From Kroppenstedtia eburnea (lineage in GTDB: Bacteria; Bacillota; Bacilli; Thermoactinomycetales; DSM-45169), in NCBI RefSeq assembly GCF_013282215.1, contig NZ_CP048103.1, positions 248,001 to 312,000 of the forward strand: a stretch of 64,000 bases of DNA, given 5' to 3'. The translations under genes and the position numbers were made by a program. How positions within the stretch are numbered: position 1 is the stretch's first letter; every line of letters starts with the position of its first letter. Under the pieces are notes generated by a model, which saw nothing but the letters and a program-made list of their open reading frames with translations, was not told the origin of the DNA and searched no databases. Below are positions 11,295-21,280 of the stretch, piece by piece.

Positions 11295-11324
11295 AAGTCC
11301 CCGCCTTTGGCGGGGACTTTTTTT
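11295..11324 (+). terminator. Terminator after rpsI
   Basis: Perfect 11-bp stem AAGTCCCCGCC / GGCGGGGACTT with a TTT loop, then a run of T. Confidence 0.95.
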
Positions 11325-11394
11325 ATGCCTGATTTTACAAAAGTAACCCCTGATCTCTCCGGCAACACTATGGGTACTCCAAACAGGGGGGTCC

Positions 11395-11862
11395 ATGGTG
11401 AGTAAAGTGGTTTGGTTGGAGGTGTGGCGCCTCAACCGGGTGGAAAAAATGAGACAGGAGGCTCTCTACGGCTTTCCATGGGGGAAGTTGTCCCGGTTGA
11501 TCGACAGTGTACTGGAACCTGCAGTCAGCTCTTTAGACACCCCGCAACGGATGGCCATCGATGAGGCGGCATACCGGTTGGCTTTTGAAGCGTATGTCTC
11601 CGGTATGGAAGCCAGCAGAAAAGGGGAAGTGGAATGTCCGCCCAGTCTGCCTGCCTCGGAACGAAGGCGTTGGTGCGACCGGGTTTTTGGATACGGGGGC
11701 AGTCGATTGATCGGCCAAATCGCCGGAGAAATGGATGTCTTTCGGCAGTTGGACGAATGGACCATCCAGTCCGTCATGTATTTTTTTGAAGAAGTCACAT
11801 CCCGTTGGTTTATCCAGGGCGTCGATTACGGGATCCGACTCCGGAAGCGGGGGATCCTCTGA
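11395..11862 (+). CDS. YbaK-like protein (DUF2521 candidate)
   Basis: A soluble 155-residue protein between rpsI and cwlD, the position of ybaK in B. subtilis. The pattern is compatible with that family: a helical protein with a conserved Ala-rich LAFEAYVSGMEA helix and a C-terminal segment with Trp and Tyr residues (SRWFIQGVDYGIRLRKRG). Function is unknown. The start ATG follows a G-rich stretch; a GTG directly after it is an alternative. The call rests mainly on gene order. Confidence 0.65.
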   Translation: MVSKVVWLEVWRLNRVEKMRQEALYGFPWGKLSRLIDSVLEPAVSSLDTPQRMAIDEAAYRLAFEAYVSGMEASRKGEVECPPSLPASERRRWCDRVFGYGGSRLIGQIAGEMDVFRQLDEWTIQSVMYFFEEVTSRWFIQGVDYGIRLRKRGIL

Positions 11863-11927
11863 CATAAGGACCCGACTCGTCCCATATATATGAAGCAAAT
11901 GAATCTGCAGGGGGGAGTCGGAATTTG

Positions 11928-12668
11928 ATGGAGAAATGGGGAGAGTGGGCCCGAAACCGGAAGGTGCGCTTAGGTGTGGGGGCGGCACTGGCGGCCATCT
12001 TCCTGTGGGTGGCGGCCACCTACGGCATTCCGGGGGATTTGAGCCGGAATGTTTGGAGTATGCCCCTGTCCGGCAAAGTGATCGTATTGGACCCGGGACA
12101 CGGCGGTTATGACGGTGGGGCGGTCAGTCGTTCGGGGCTTCAGGAAAAAGGGGTGACCCTGGACATTTCCCTCCTGCTTCGGGATTATCTGCAGGAGTCA
12201 GGTGCACTGGTGATTATGACCCGCGAAGTGGACAAGGATTTGGCGGGTACCGGTTACAGAAGACGAAAGGCTGCCGATCTGATGGAACGGGCACGTATTG
12301 TGAAGACCAGCGGTGCAGATGCCTTTATCAGCATTCATCTCAATGCGATCCCCTCTCCCCGCTGGTCCGGTGCCCAAACCTTTTATTACCCCACACTGGA
12401 GGCCAATAAAAAACTGGCGGAAAGTATCCAGTCCGAACTGATCCGCAACCTTGAAAACACCAATCGGAAGGCCCGATACAGCGGGGAAATCTACATACTG
12501 AAGACATCACCCGTTCCCACGGCCCTGGTGGAAGTCGGATTCCTGTCCAACCCCGCCGAGGCGGAGCTGTTGGGAGATGAAGCCTATCAGAAAAAGCTGG
12601 CCGCCGCGATCTACAATGGTCTCCTTCGTTATTACTCGGTTGAGGATTCAGCAAAGGATAAAGGATAG
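11928..12668 (+). CDS. cwlD: N-acetylmuramoyl-L-alanine amidase CwlD (spore cortex)
   Basis: A 246-residue Amidase_3 enzyme. CwlD removes stem peptides from cortex peptidoglycan as the first step of muramic-delta-lactam formation. An N-terminal hydrophobic segment (about residues 13-33) serves as signal or anchor. Zinc ligands and catalytic residues are in LDPGHGGYDGG, LQEKGV, SIHLNAIPS and LVEVGFLSNP. A TTG at 11925 is an alternative start. It sits between ybaK-like and salA as in B. subtilis; the deacetylase for the same pathway is not in this window. Confidence 0.93.
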   Translation: MEKWGEWARNRKVRLGVGAALAAIFLWVAATYGIPGDLSRNVWSMPLSGKVIVLDPGHGGYDGGAVSRSGLQEKGVTLDISLLLRDYLQESGALVIMTREVDKDLAGTGYRRRKAADLMERARIVKTSGADAFISIHLNAIPSPRWSGAQTFYYPTLEANKKLAESIQSELIRNLENTNRKARYSGEIYILKTSPVPTALVEVGFLSNPAEAELLGDEAYQKKLAAAIYNGLLRYYSVEDSAKDKG

Positions 12669-12670
12669 TG

Positions 12671-12679
12671 TGTTATAAT
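12671..12679 (+). promoter_or_regulatory. Extended -10 promoter before salA
   Basis: TG-T-TATAAT at 12671-12679 is a complete extended -10 element. No good -35 lies 17 bp upstream. It is 44 bp before the salA start. Confidence 0.45.
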
Positions 12680-12722
12680 CGGGTTGAAAATGAAAATGTC
12701 ACAGTCATCGAGGTGTGAGCCC

Positions 12723-13838
12723 ATGCTGACCGTTGAACAGATATTGGAGGCTCTCCGTAAAGTGGAAGAGCCGGAGTTGAAGAACAATCTGGTGGCACTG
12801 AACCTGGTCCGCAACATTCGGATCTTTGGGGATCGGGTGGCCTTGACCGTTATGCTTTTCTCCGAAGATTCTCCACACCGGGAATCGCTTCGGGAAGAAG
12901 TGATCGCCGCTCTTCGTCAAGCCGGCGCTGAAGAGGTGGAGATTGAATTTGACACCCTCTCCGCCAAAGAACAGGAAGCTTTGGCGGAGAGGATTCGCCG
13001 GGAACATCAGGAAAAGGTGCGTACCCGCCGGGCGGCCGGCCGCACCCCCTTGCAGCAGCAAAATCAGGTCCCCTCACTCCTGTCCAAGGATTCCCCCACG
13101 GAATTCATTTCGGTCGCCAGCGGGAAAGGGGGCGTCGGAAAATCCACCGTTGCCGTCAATCTGGCTGTGGCACTGGCCCGGGAAGGAAAACGGGTGGGAG
13201 TGATTGATGCGGATATCTACGGATTCAGCGTCCCGGATATGATGGGGATCGAAGAGCGGCCTGCGGTGGTGGATAAGACCATCTATCCTGTGGAACGTTT
13301 CGGCGTCAAAGTGATCTCCATGGGCTTTTTCGTGGAGGAAAATGCACCTGTCATCTGGCGGGGACCGATGTTGGGCAAAATGTTGCGCAACTTCTTCCAG
13401 GAGGTGGATTGGGGAGAACTGGATTATATGATTCTTGATCTGCCGCCGGGAACCGGAGATGTCGCCCTCGATGTCCATCAGATGTTGCCTCAAAGTAAGG
13501 AACTGTTGGTCACCACCCCTCATGCCACCGCCGCTTTCGTGGCTGCCCGGGCAGGAGCGATGGCCATCCACACGAAACATGAGATCCTCGGTGTGGTGGA
13601 AAATATGGCCTATTACCAATGCTCTTCCTGCGGAAACCGCGACTACATATTCGGCCGGGACGGAGGGGAAAAGTTGGCTGAAGAACTGAATACGGAACTG
13701 CTCATCCAGATTCCTCTCGGGGCTCCCGACAACGGCAATCCCGAGGATCCCGACTTCTCCCCGTCCATTTATGAAGAGGGGAGTCCCACAGGTCAACTTT
13801 ACCGCGATCTGGCACGGAAAGTGTTGGACCGGACTTGA
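12723..13838 (+). CDS. salA: Mrp/ApbC-family P-loop ATPase (SalA)
   Basis: A 371-residue Mrp protein. Residues 1-80 are an N-terminal MIP18-like domain (LTVEQILEALRKVEEPEL). The ParA/MinD-type ATPase follows, with deviant Walker A SGKGGVGKST and the DLPPGTGD motif. A CSSC pair near residue 300 can hold an Fe-S cluster, as in cluster carrier proteins; in B. subtilis the homologue SalA also acts on scoC expression. The frame is open from 12684, but ATG 12723 has the ribosome site GAGGTG and matches the family start. Confidence 0.93.
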   Translation: MLTVEQILEALRKVEEPELKNNLVALNLVRNIRIFGDRVALTVMLFSEDSPHRESLREEVIAALRQAGAEEVEIEFDTLSAKEQEALAERIRREHQEKVRTRRAAGRTPLQQQNQVPSLLSKDSPTEFISVASGKGGVGKSTVAVNLAVALAREGKRVGVIDADIYGFSVPDMMGIEERPAVVDKTIYPVERFGVKVISMGFFVEENAPVIWRGPMLGKMLRNFFQEVDWGELDYMILDLPPGTGDVALDVHQMLPQSKELLVTTPHATAAFVAARAGAMAIHTKHEILGVVENMAYYQCSSCGNRDYIFGRDGGEKLAEELNTELLIQIPLGAPDNGNPEDPDFSPSIYEEGSPTGQLYRDLARKVLDRT

Positions 13839-13913
13839 ACACCGCCGGTTCACAGAGAACGATATCAGCAGTCACCGGTGATCCCGATGGCGAATCGGAA
13901 CGAGAGATGACTG

Positions 13914-13946
13914 CACCGGCACCGGCCCTCGCCGGTGTCTTTATTT
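13914..13946 (+). terminator. Probable terminator after salA
   Basis: CACCGGC (13914-13920) pairs with GCCGGTG (13931-13937), followed by TCTTTATTTT. Confidence 0.6.
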
Positions 13947-13965
13947 TGGAAAGAGGAGATGGAAT

Positions 13966-14637
13966 ATGGGAGCGTTGATTCGGATCGATGCCGTGACCAA
14001 ACGGTACCGCGGCGCCCATGGTACCGTAACCCCCCTGAACAGGATTTCCGCGGAGATTCCACAGGGGAGACTGGTGGTCTTTATGGGCCCCTCGGGAACG
14101 GGGAAGAGCACGCTGTTTCGCCTCCTGAACCGTCTCGAAAATCCCGATGAAGGGGAGATCACTTATCGGGGAATTCCCCTGACAAAATGGGACCCGGTTC
14201 GCCTGCGGCGGGAGATGCACTATGTTCATCAAACTCCGATCCTGTTTTTGGACACCGTGGAGGAAAACCTGTCCTACCCTTTGTCTCTTCAGGGTGAAAA
14301 GGCATCGACGGACCGGATGAGAGAGGTGCTGGAACAGGTGGGACTGCCGGAGTCCTTCCTGAAGAGACCCGTCGATGGCTTGTCGGGAGGGGAGAAACAA
14401 CGGGTCAATCTGGCCCGCTCCCTGATGCTGGACCCCCCTGTCCTGATGTTGGATGAACCGACATCCTCCCTCGATCCCAAAAGCGTCGAAACTGTGGAAA
14501 AAATGATGATCAGGATCCGGGATTTGGGTCGAACCGTCCTGTTAATCAGCCACGACCGGGAACAGGCGGAAAGAGTGGCCGATATGTTGTGGAAATTGGA
14601 AGTGGGGCGGTTGATCCCGGGGGAGGTGATGGGATGA
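13966..14637 (+). CDS. ABC transporter ATP-binding protein (FetA/YbbL-like)
   Basis: A 223-residue ABC ATPase. Walker A is GPSGTGKST (about residues 43-51), the signature LSGGEKQR, Walker B VLMLDEPTSSLD and the switch His in LISHDREQ. Together with the overlapping UPF0014 membrane protein it resembles E. coli FetA-FetB, linked to iron export, and YbbL-YbbM. Substrate is not shown by the sequence. The pair lies between salA and gerD, which are adjacent in B. subtilis. Confidence 0.85.
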   Translation: MGALIRIDAVTKRYRGAHGTVTPLNRISAEIPQGRLVVFMGPSGTGKSTLFRLLNRLENPDEGEITYRGIPLTKWDPVRLRREMHYVHQTPILFLDTVEENLSYPLSLQGEKASTDRMREVLEQVGLPESFLKRPVDGLSGGEKQRVNLARSLMLDPPVLMLDEPTSSLDPKSVETVEKMMIRIRDLGRTVLLISHDREQAERVADMLWKLEVGRLIPGEVMG

Positions 14638-15404
14638 GTACAACCGCAACCATCGCCACATTGGGGTTTATCATCATTGCCATGGCTCTTTCACTCTGGT
14701 TGAAATTGAAGTTGGAGCGGGAAATTCTGATCGCGACCATTCGGGCTGCCATTCAATTGATGGCGATCGGCTATGTACTGCAACTGATCTTTGCAGCGGA
14801 CCGGTGGTATTTCGTCCTGGGAATGATACTTCTGTCCATCCTGGTGGCAGCCCGAAACTCAGCTTCCCGGGGAGCCGGCATACCCTGGATCTTCACCCGG
14901 GTTTTTGTCACCATCGCGGCTGTATCCGGTTTGACACTGGGGATGATGCTCTTTCTGGATATGATTGAACCCCGCCCGCAGACGTTGATTCCCATCAGTG
15001 GGATGCTGGTGGGCAATGCGATGGTGGTCTCCTCTCTCCTGTTGAATCGGATGAAAGAAAACGCGGAGACGATGAAAGAAGAGATCCTGGTGGCACTCTC
15101 ACTGGGGGCCACCGGGGCGCAGGCCAGTCGCAGGGCCACCCATCGGGCGATTCGGGCCGGTATGATCCCGATCGTCGATTCGATGAAGACGGTGGGCCTG
15201 GTTCAACTCCCCGGGATGATGACGGGTTTGATCCTCGCCGGGACCAGCCCGGTGGAAGCGGTCCGCTATCAATTGTTGGTGATGTTTTCCTTTACCGCAT
15301 CCAGTGCTCTGGTCAGCATTTTGCTGGGGTTGATGGTGTATCCCACACTGTTTAATTCAGCCCACCAGTTTGTGGGCTGGCAACAGACTGAAGGAGACAA
15401 GTGA
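14634..15404 (+). CDS. UPF0014/FetB-like ABC permease
   Basis: A 256-residue membrane protein with about seven hydrophobic helices. It has the family features SREILIATIRAAIQLMAIGYVLQ-type (visible as EREILIATIRAAIQL), MLVGNAMVVSSLLLNRM and VGLVQLPGMMTGLILAG. The ATG at 14634 overlaps the ATPase stop (ATGA), so the two are coupled. The FetB relation suggests iron or stress-linked export, but this is only family-level inference. Confidence 0.87.
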   Translation: MSTTATIATLGFIIIAMALSLWLKLKLEREILIATIRAAIQLMAIGYVLQLIFAADRWYFVLGMILLSILVAARNSASRGAGIPWIFTRVFVTIAAVSGLTLGMMLFLDMIEPRPQTLIPISGMLVGNAMVVSSLLLNRMKENAETMKEEILVALSLGATGAQASRRATHRAIRAGMIPIVDSMKTVGLVQLPGMMTGLILAGTSPVEAVRYQLLVMFSFTASSALVSILLGLMVYPTLFNSAHQFVGWQQTEGDK

Positions 15405-15490
15405 TGGAATAGCAATTTTCCAAGGGACCAAAAAACGGGGGTGGGGAATCCATGCTCTGAACAGTCCTGGGGCAGGATCCCGGCAAGATC

Positions 15491-16126
15491 CTATATCCCC
15501 ATTTCACTCTCTTTTTTCTCCCCTCCTTCTTTTTGGCCCTCTTCCTGTGGCTTGCCGCCTTTTTCCGAAGGTGGCTTTTTCATGGCTTCACTGAGCAACT
15601 TGAGAAACTTTTCCTTGAAAGTGGGGCTCTCCAAGGCTTCTTCCATCACTTTTTGCATCCGCTTCCGGTTTTCCCTGCTTTTCATCACTTGGTTCAATTG
15701 CTTGGAAAATTCCGGGTCCTTCAGGATATCCAGCATCATCTTCTGATATTCGGGATCCTTCATCAACTGTTTTAACAGCTCTTTCTGCTCCTTTTGTGTC
15801 GCCTTGGCAAAGCTGGCGGCCACCTGGGGCTTTGCGAACAGCTTCTCCAGTTGTTTTCTCATTTTTGGATCCGACATCGACTGCGTGATCGCTTTCTCAA
15901 CATCCTGATCCGAAATGATGATTTCTCTTTTGAATTCAGGTTCCCGGATGATCTCTTTCAAAGCTTTTTTTCCTTCTTGAGTGTGGAGGACATCCATCAC
16001 CAACTGTTTTGATTCCCGATAGCCCTGTTGTTTGCTCTCCGGTTTGGGGTTGGGACTGCAGGATGTGAGGATGACCAGGAGTAAGGATAAGATCAGTGGG
16101 AGTGCCCGCTGTTTTGCTCTGTACAT
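15491..16126 (-). CDS. gerD: Spore germination lipoprotein GerD
   Basis: A 211-residue lipoprotein. The signal peptide has lipobox LTSC, giving Cys23 as the lipid-modified residue. The mature part is helical, charged and rich in Lys, Glu and Met, with repeated KDPEYQKMMLDIL-like units, as in GerD. In B. subtilis GerD clusters germinant receptors in the inner spore membrane into the germinosome. The C-terminal tail (about 25 residues of Glu, Gly, Lys, Pro) is low complexity. A sigma-G-like promoter lies 35 bp upstream, fitting forespore expression. Confidence 0.92.
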   Translation of the reverse strand: MYRAKQRALPLILSLLLVILTSCSPNPKPESKQQGYRESKQLVMDVLHTQEGKKALKEIIREPEFKREIIISDQDVEKAITQSMSDPKMRKQLEKLFAKPQVAASFAKATQKEQKELLKQLMKDPEYQKMMLDILKDPEFSKQLNQVMKSRENRKRMQKVMEEALESPTFKEKFLKLLSEAMKKPPSEKGGKPQEEGQKEGGEKKESEMGI

Positions 16127-16160
16127 GAAAAGTCCGCCCTTCTGTTGGGAACTTCACCAT

Positions 16161-16189
16161 TAATATGAGCAACCCGGTCAGATTTATAA
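16161..16189 (-). promoter_or_regulatory. Sigma-G-like promoter for gerD
   Basis: On the minus strand, -10 CATATTA (complement of 16161-16167) fits CATWHTA fully. A -35 TTATA (complement of 16185-16189) matches GHATR at four of five positions, with a 17-bp spacer. gerD is a known forespore gene in B. subtilis. Confidence 0.6.
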
Positions 16190-16328
16190 CAACGGGGAAA
16201 CTGTTTCCTGTGGCAGTTGGATTTTCTCCTGTCTGTCACGAAACGCTCCGTTTCCCATTCAGGGTGTTCCCAGTTATAATGAAATGAAAGGTGGGCAATG
16301 GGTATTTATCAAAGGAGAGGCCAAATAC

Positions 16329-16913
16329 ATGACAATCCGAAAGATGTTTTTCCTTTTTTGGACCACTGTGGCACTGGGGATTGTGACCGCACCTGTGGCC
16401 AGCTTGTTTGTTATATGGGTCCTCGGCTCCCCGGGGGTGAGCTTCACCTCGATTCTGTGGGCCGGGGTGATGTTCGGTGTGGTGGCCCAGATGGGCTTCT
16501 TTGCTTATCTGGTGTTTAACATGGTTGCCAAGGGTTTTATCCGCAATCCATACATCTACCAAGCATTGCAATTGCTGGCGATGGCAGGGGTGCTGACTTG
16601 GCTCTATCAGATCTCCACCCGACAAACGGGGACCCCCGGACCTTGGGTTTTACCCTTGGTGATTCTGGGGGTGGGGGTGGTGGCGGCCTGGTTTAAGGCG
16701 AAAGCCACCTCGCGGGCTTCCTGGATTCCGGCTCTGTTTTTTATGGTGGTCGCCACCGTGTTGGAAGCCATCCCTTCCTTGGAACAAAATTCTTTCCCGA
16801 TGATCCTGCTGATGGTGCTGGTTTTGCTGATCTGTAACGCTTGGCAGATGATGCAACTCCACCGGCTGCTGGAAACCGGGGCAGGCGACAAACAAAAGAG
16901 CCGGACCCCTTGA
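16329..16913 (+). CDS. kbaA: KinB-signalling pathway activation protein KbaA
   Basis: A 194-residue membrane protein with about six hydrophobic segments, close in length to B. subtilis KbaA (198). Start ATG 16329 follows AAAGGAGAGG; an ATG further upstream has no such site. In B. subtilis KbaA is needed for KinB to feed the sporulation phosphorelay. The call rests on its place between gerD and pdaB plus matching topology (MTIRKMFFLFWTTVALG start). KinB itself is not in the window. Confidence 0.85.
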   Translation: MTIRKMFFLFWTTVALGIVTAPVASLFVIWVLGSPGVSFTSILWAGVMFGVVAQMGFFAYLVFNMVAKGFIRNPYIYQALQLLAMAGVLTWLYQISTRQTGTPGPWVLPLVILGVGVVAAWFKAKATSRASWIPALFFMVVATVLEAIPSLEQNSFPMILLMVLVLLICNAWQMMQLHRLLETGAGDKQKSRTP

Positions 16914-16921
16914 GTCCGGCT
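16899..16921 (-). terminator. Terminator of pdaB (minus strand)
   Basis: Perfect 8-bp stem AGCCGGAC / GTCCGGCT with a 7-base loop. The T-rich tail (CTTTTGTTTG) is on the minus strand, directly after the pdaB stop. It overlaps the end of kbaA. Confidence 0.7.
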
Positions 16922-16922
16922 G

Positions 16923-17687
16923 TTAATCGACGGGATTCAGTTCCACTTGGGAACCGGCGATCAATTCAGAGACGGTGACGAATTGATATCCCTTTTTCTG
17001 AAGTTTATCGATGATCACCGGCAGGGCTTCGTGCAGTTGTTTGCTGGAATCGCTGGCGTGCATCAGGATGATATCTCCGGCGTGGGCCCGGCTGACCACC
17101 CGATTGATGATTTTCTCCTTGCCGGGATTCATCCAATCCAGGGAGTCGGTATCCCATTGGATGGAGGTATACCCCAGCTGGTCGGAGATTTTCAATACAC
17201 GTTTGTCGAAGTCACCGTTGGGATAACGGATCAGGTTGGGTTCTTGTTTGGTCAACTTCGTCAAAATCTGGTGAGCCTTGCGGATCTGTGTTCGGATCTG
17301 CTCTTCGTTCAAGGTGCTGTAATTGACGTGACGGTGGCCGTGACTTCCGATTTCATAGCCCAGGTCCGCAATCCGTTTCACCACGTCCGGATGGGTTTCC
17401 GCCCAGGGGGAAGAGAGGAAGAAAGTCGCTTTTTTTACCCCCTTTTGTTCCAATACATCCAAGATCGGGCCCGTCCGTTCCTCCCCCCAACTGATATCAA
17501 AGGTTAACGCCAGCTGTTTTTTATCTGTGTCCACGCTGTAGATTGCCGCCGGACCTGAATTCAGAGGCATAAATACCTGGATGTTTTCCTGTTCGGCATA
17601 AAAGATTCCCAATGCGAAGAAAATCGCCACCACGGCCATCAGGGCCCGTCTGATCCGTTTCCCCGATAAGACCCAAAAAAATCTCAT
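16923..17687 (-). CDS. pdaB: Polysaccharide deacetylase PdaB (spore cortex maintenance)
   Basis: A 254-residue NodB-type deacetylase with an N-terminal membrane anchor. Landmarks are TFDISWGEERTGPILDVL (family Asp), HGHRHVNYSTL (zinc His pair), RYPNGDFDKRVLKI, and the late IILMHASDSSKQ. PdaB is needed to keep the cortex after its synthesis in B. subtilis. The frame is open to a GTG at 17705, but the ATG 17687 has GGGGGTG before it and lies downstream of the likely transcription start, so I take that. Confidence 0.92.
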   Translation of the reverse strand: MRFFWVLSGKRIRRALMAVVAIFFALGIFYAEQENIQVFMPLNSGPAAIYSVDTDKKQLALTFDISWGEERTGPILDVLEQKGVKKATFFLSSPWAETHPDVVKRIADLGYEIGSHGHRHVNYSTLNEEQIRTQIRKAHQILTKLTKQEPNLIRYPNGDFDKRVLKISDQLGYTSIQWDTDSLDWMNPGKEKIINRVVSRAHAGDIILMHASDSSKQLHEALPVIIDKLQKKGYQFVTVSELIAGSQVELNPVD

Positions 17688-17706
17688 CCCTACACCCCCG
17701 ACCACT

Positions 17707-17735
17707 TCGTATGGGCTTTGGTACCTGTCCCATAC
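17707..17735 (-). promoter_or_regulatory. Sigma-G-like promoter for pdaB
   Basis: Minus strand: -35 GTATG (complement of 17731-17735) fits GHATR fully, the spacer is 17 bp, and -10 CATACGA (complement of 17707-17713) matches CATWHTA at six of seven positions. Confidence 0.55.
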
Positions 17736-17787
17736 TAAATGTATTCCGGTGGACGAGGGTTATGAATGAATTTGAAGGAGGGTTGGT

Positions 17788-18402
17788 ATGCGCCGTTTTT
17801 TGGAGGCGATCCGCGCGGAGAAAAAACTGATCACCATCGCCTCTTTGCTGTTCATCCTGTCCATTGTTTCGGGATACGTGGCAAGCGGCCCCGCCGGTGA
17901 ATGGTTGAAGCAGGCCGGGGTGTGGGATCAATTTATGCAAAAGGCGAAGACGATCGGGCAAAACCCCGGTTGGTTGGACACCTTCGGGCTCATTTTCATG
18001 AACAACCTGTTCGCTTCGATGACGATGATCGGCACCGGTCTCTTTTTCGGTTTTTATCCGATTATGGGCTTGGTTTTTAACGGAGTGCTGGTCGGAGTGA
18101 TCCTGGGGACAGTGGCTGAGCAGTCGGGGGTTCACCCGCTGACCCTGTTCATTACACAAATTCTTCCTCACGGAATCCTGGAATTGCCGGCGGTGATCCT
18201 TGCGACAGCCTACGGAATTCGGTTGGGCATCCTGGTGTTCCGCAGCATGATCGGATTGGGTTCCCCACGTCTCAGACAGGAAAGCCGGAGAGCCTGGTCC
18301 GATTACCTGGGAAGGATCACACCGACCCTGATCGGGATTGTGGTGATGTTGGCAGCAGCCGCCGTGATTGAAGCGGGACTGATCGTGTTATATGCCAAAT
18401 AG
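17788..18402 (+). CDS. SpoIIM-like membrane protein
   Basis: A 204-residue protein with five hydrophobic segments. It has family features of stage II sporulation protein M: the FMNNLFASMTMIGTG motif, GLVFNGVLVGVILG, and the HGILELPAVILATAYGIRLG stretch. True SpoIIM acts with SpoIID and SpoIIP in engulfment, but many stand-alone SpoIIM-like proteins have unknown function. With no spoIID or spoIIP nearby I call it only SpoIIM-like. GAAGGAGGG precedes the ATG; osmC follows at 23 bp. Confidence 0.85.
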   Translation: MRRFLEAIRAEKKLITIASLLFILSIVSGYVASGPAGEWLKQAGVWDQFMQKAKTIGQNPGWLDTFGLIFMNNLFASMTMIGTGLFFGFYPIMGLVFNGVLVGVILGTVAEQSGVHPLTLFITQILPHGILELPAVILATAYGIRLGILVFRSMIGLGSPRLRQESRRAWSDYLGRITPTLIGIVVMLAAAAVIEAGLIVLYAK

Positions 18403-18425
18403 AGTGAAACAGGGAGGAGACGCAG

Positions 18426-18842
18426 ATGAAAACGGACCTTCAATGGAAAGGAAAGATGCAGTTTGAAGCCCGGACACCTTCCGGCCATGGGGTCACCCTG
18501 GATGCTTCCCCTGAAGTGGGTGGGGAAAACCAAGGGCCCCGGCCGACGGAACTGCTGCTGACGGCAGTGGGGGCTTGCTCGGGAATCGATATCGTCAGCA
18601 TCCTGGACAAGATGCGCCTTCAGGTGAAATCCTTTGACATGGAAGTCTCGGGAGTACGGGCGGAGGAGCATCCCCGCCGGTTCACTCAGGTGCACATTCA
18701 TTACCGTCTGGAAGGGGATCTGCCGGAGGAAAAGGTGAGGCGGGCGGTGGATCTCTCCCGTGACAAGTATTGCTCCGTCTCCCAATCCCTCCGGGCTGAT
18801 GTGACCACCAGTTTTGAGATCAACGGAGAGAGGTTTGATTGA
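18426..18842 (+). CDS. OsmC-family protein
   Basis: A 138-residue OsmC/YhfA-type protein. The two conserved redox cysteines are present in VGACSGIDIV and DKYCSVSQSL, as in peroxidases of this fold. RPTELLLTAVGAC is the typical helix start. The likely role is reduction of organic hydroperoxides or a related thiol-dependent detoxification; the substrate cannot be told. GGGAGGAG precedes the ATG. A terminator follows immediately. Confidence 0.9.
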   Translation: MKTDLQWKGKMQFEARTPSGHGVTLDASPEVGGENQGPRPTELLLTAVGACSGIDIVSILDKMRLQVKSFDMEVSGVRAEEHPRRFTQVHIHYRLEGDLPEEKVRRAVDLSRDKYCSVSQSLRADVTTSFEINGERFD

Positions 18843-18851
18843 ATCATGATC

Positions 18852-18882
18852 ACCGCAGGTTCCTTCGGGACTTGCGGTTTTT
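18852..18882 (+). terminator. Terminator after osmC
   Basis: ACCGCA (18852-18857) pairs with TGCGGT (18873-18878), with an inner TCC-TTCG-GGA tetraloop stem, followed by TTTTTC. Confidence 0.85.
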
Positions 18883-19144
18883 CAGTCAGATTGACAAAGT
18901 GCAAGGCAGTCTGGTTGATAAATAGATTTATTCTGTTCCGGGATCATGATGTATGTTGCTGGGACCGGGTTCCGATATACTTTTGGATGACCTTTATGGA
19001 ATCGCGGCTCTTCTATTCTCGTTACTCTACTGGGAAAATACCTCCGCGGGGGTCTCTGTGCTTGCGCCGGCGGTGGAAAACAGCTTGAGATCCAGGCGCT
19101 CCTCTTCAGAGGACCGCTTTCTTCTTTCTATGAATAAAAAGGTG
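18883..19144 (+). other. Intergenic region upstream of the rRNA operon
   Basis: I see no convincing gene here. Short open frames lack ribosome sites and family features. The region probably holds upstream promoter elements for the rRNA operon. Confidence 0.5.
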
Positions 19145-19173
19145 TTGACTCAGCTTTGGAAGCATGCTAATAT
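19145..19173 (+). promoter_or_regulatory. rRNA operon promoter P1
   Basis: TTGACT (19145-19150), 17-bp spacer, TAATAT (19168-19173). First of two tandem promoters about 97 bp apart, the usual design of Bacillales rrn operons. Confidence 0.85.
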
Positions 19174-19241
19174 ACTATTTGTCCTTGAGACAACGAAGAG
19201 CGGTGAACATCCGCTCCACAAAAAAATAATCAAAAAAGCTG

Positions 19242-19270
19242 TTGACAGGAACGACGGAGCATGATAAGAT
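19242..19270 (+). promoter_or_regulatory. rRNA operon promoter P2
   Basis: Perfect TTGACA (19242-19247), 17-bp spacer, TAAGAT (19265-19270). It lies about 120 bp before 16S. Confidence 0.88.
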
Positions 19271-19389
19271 AGTTCTTGTCGCCGCAAGAGAGGCGCTCGC
19301 CTCGCCGAGCGGCAGAAACAGCGAGATCGAGCGTTCCTTGAAAACTGAAGAGCGAAAGAACGACCCTGTCATAAATGAGCAATCAACTC

Positions 19390-21013
<1,624 letters not shown>

Positions 21014-21095
21014 ACGGAGTATCTTCGGATACACAAACGATAAGACAGGGTTGTTCAATCGCTCTTTGGTTTTCAGGGAATGCTTGAATGGATGA

Positions 21096-21172
<77 letters not shown>

Positions 21173-21176
21173 TAAT

Positions 21177-21270
21177 GGAAGTTGGATGTAGGATGTTGGA
21201 AGTTAGAAATGGAAATCGGCTCCACCGATTTCATCGATTCCAACCTCTTACTTCTTATCTCCAACCTCTA
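21177..21270 (+). repeat. Heptad-arm hairpin insertion between tRNA-Ile and tRNA-Ala
   Basis: Fills nearly all of the 108-base spacer between the two tRNA genes. The 5' arm has heptads GGAAGTT, GGATGTA, GGATGTT, GGAAGTT; the 3' arm has AACCTCT, TACTTCT, TATCTCC, AACCTCT. An inner hairpin GAAATCGG-CTCCA-CCGATTTC lies at about 21212-21232. It has the same design as the 16S and 23S insertions and no gene. Confidence 0.85.
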
Positions 21271-21280
21271 TCCCTGTTAT

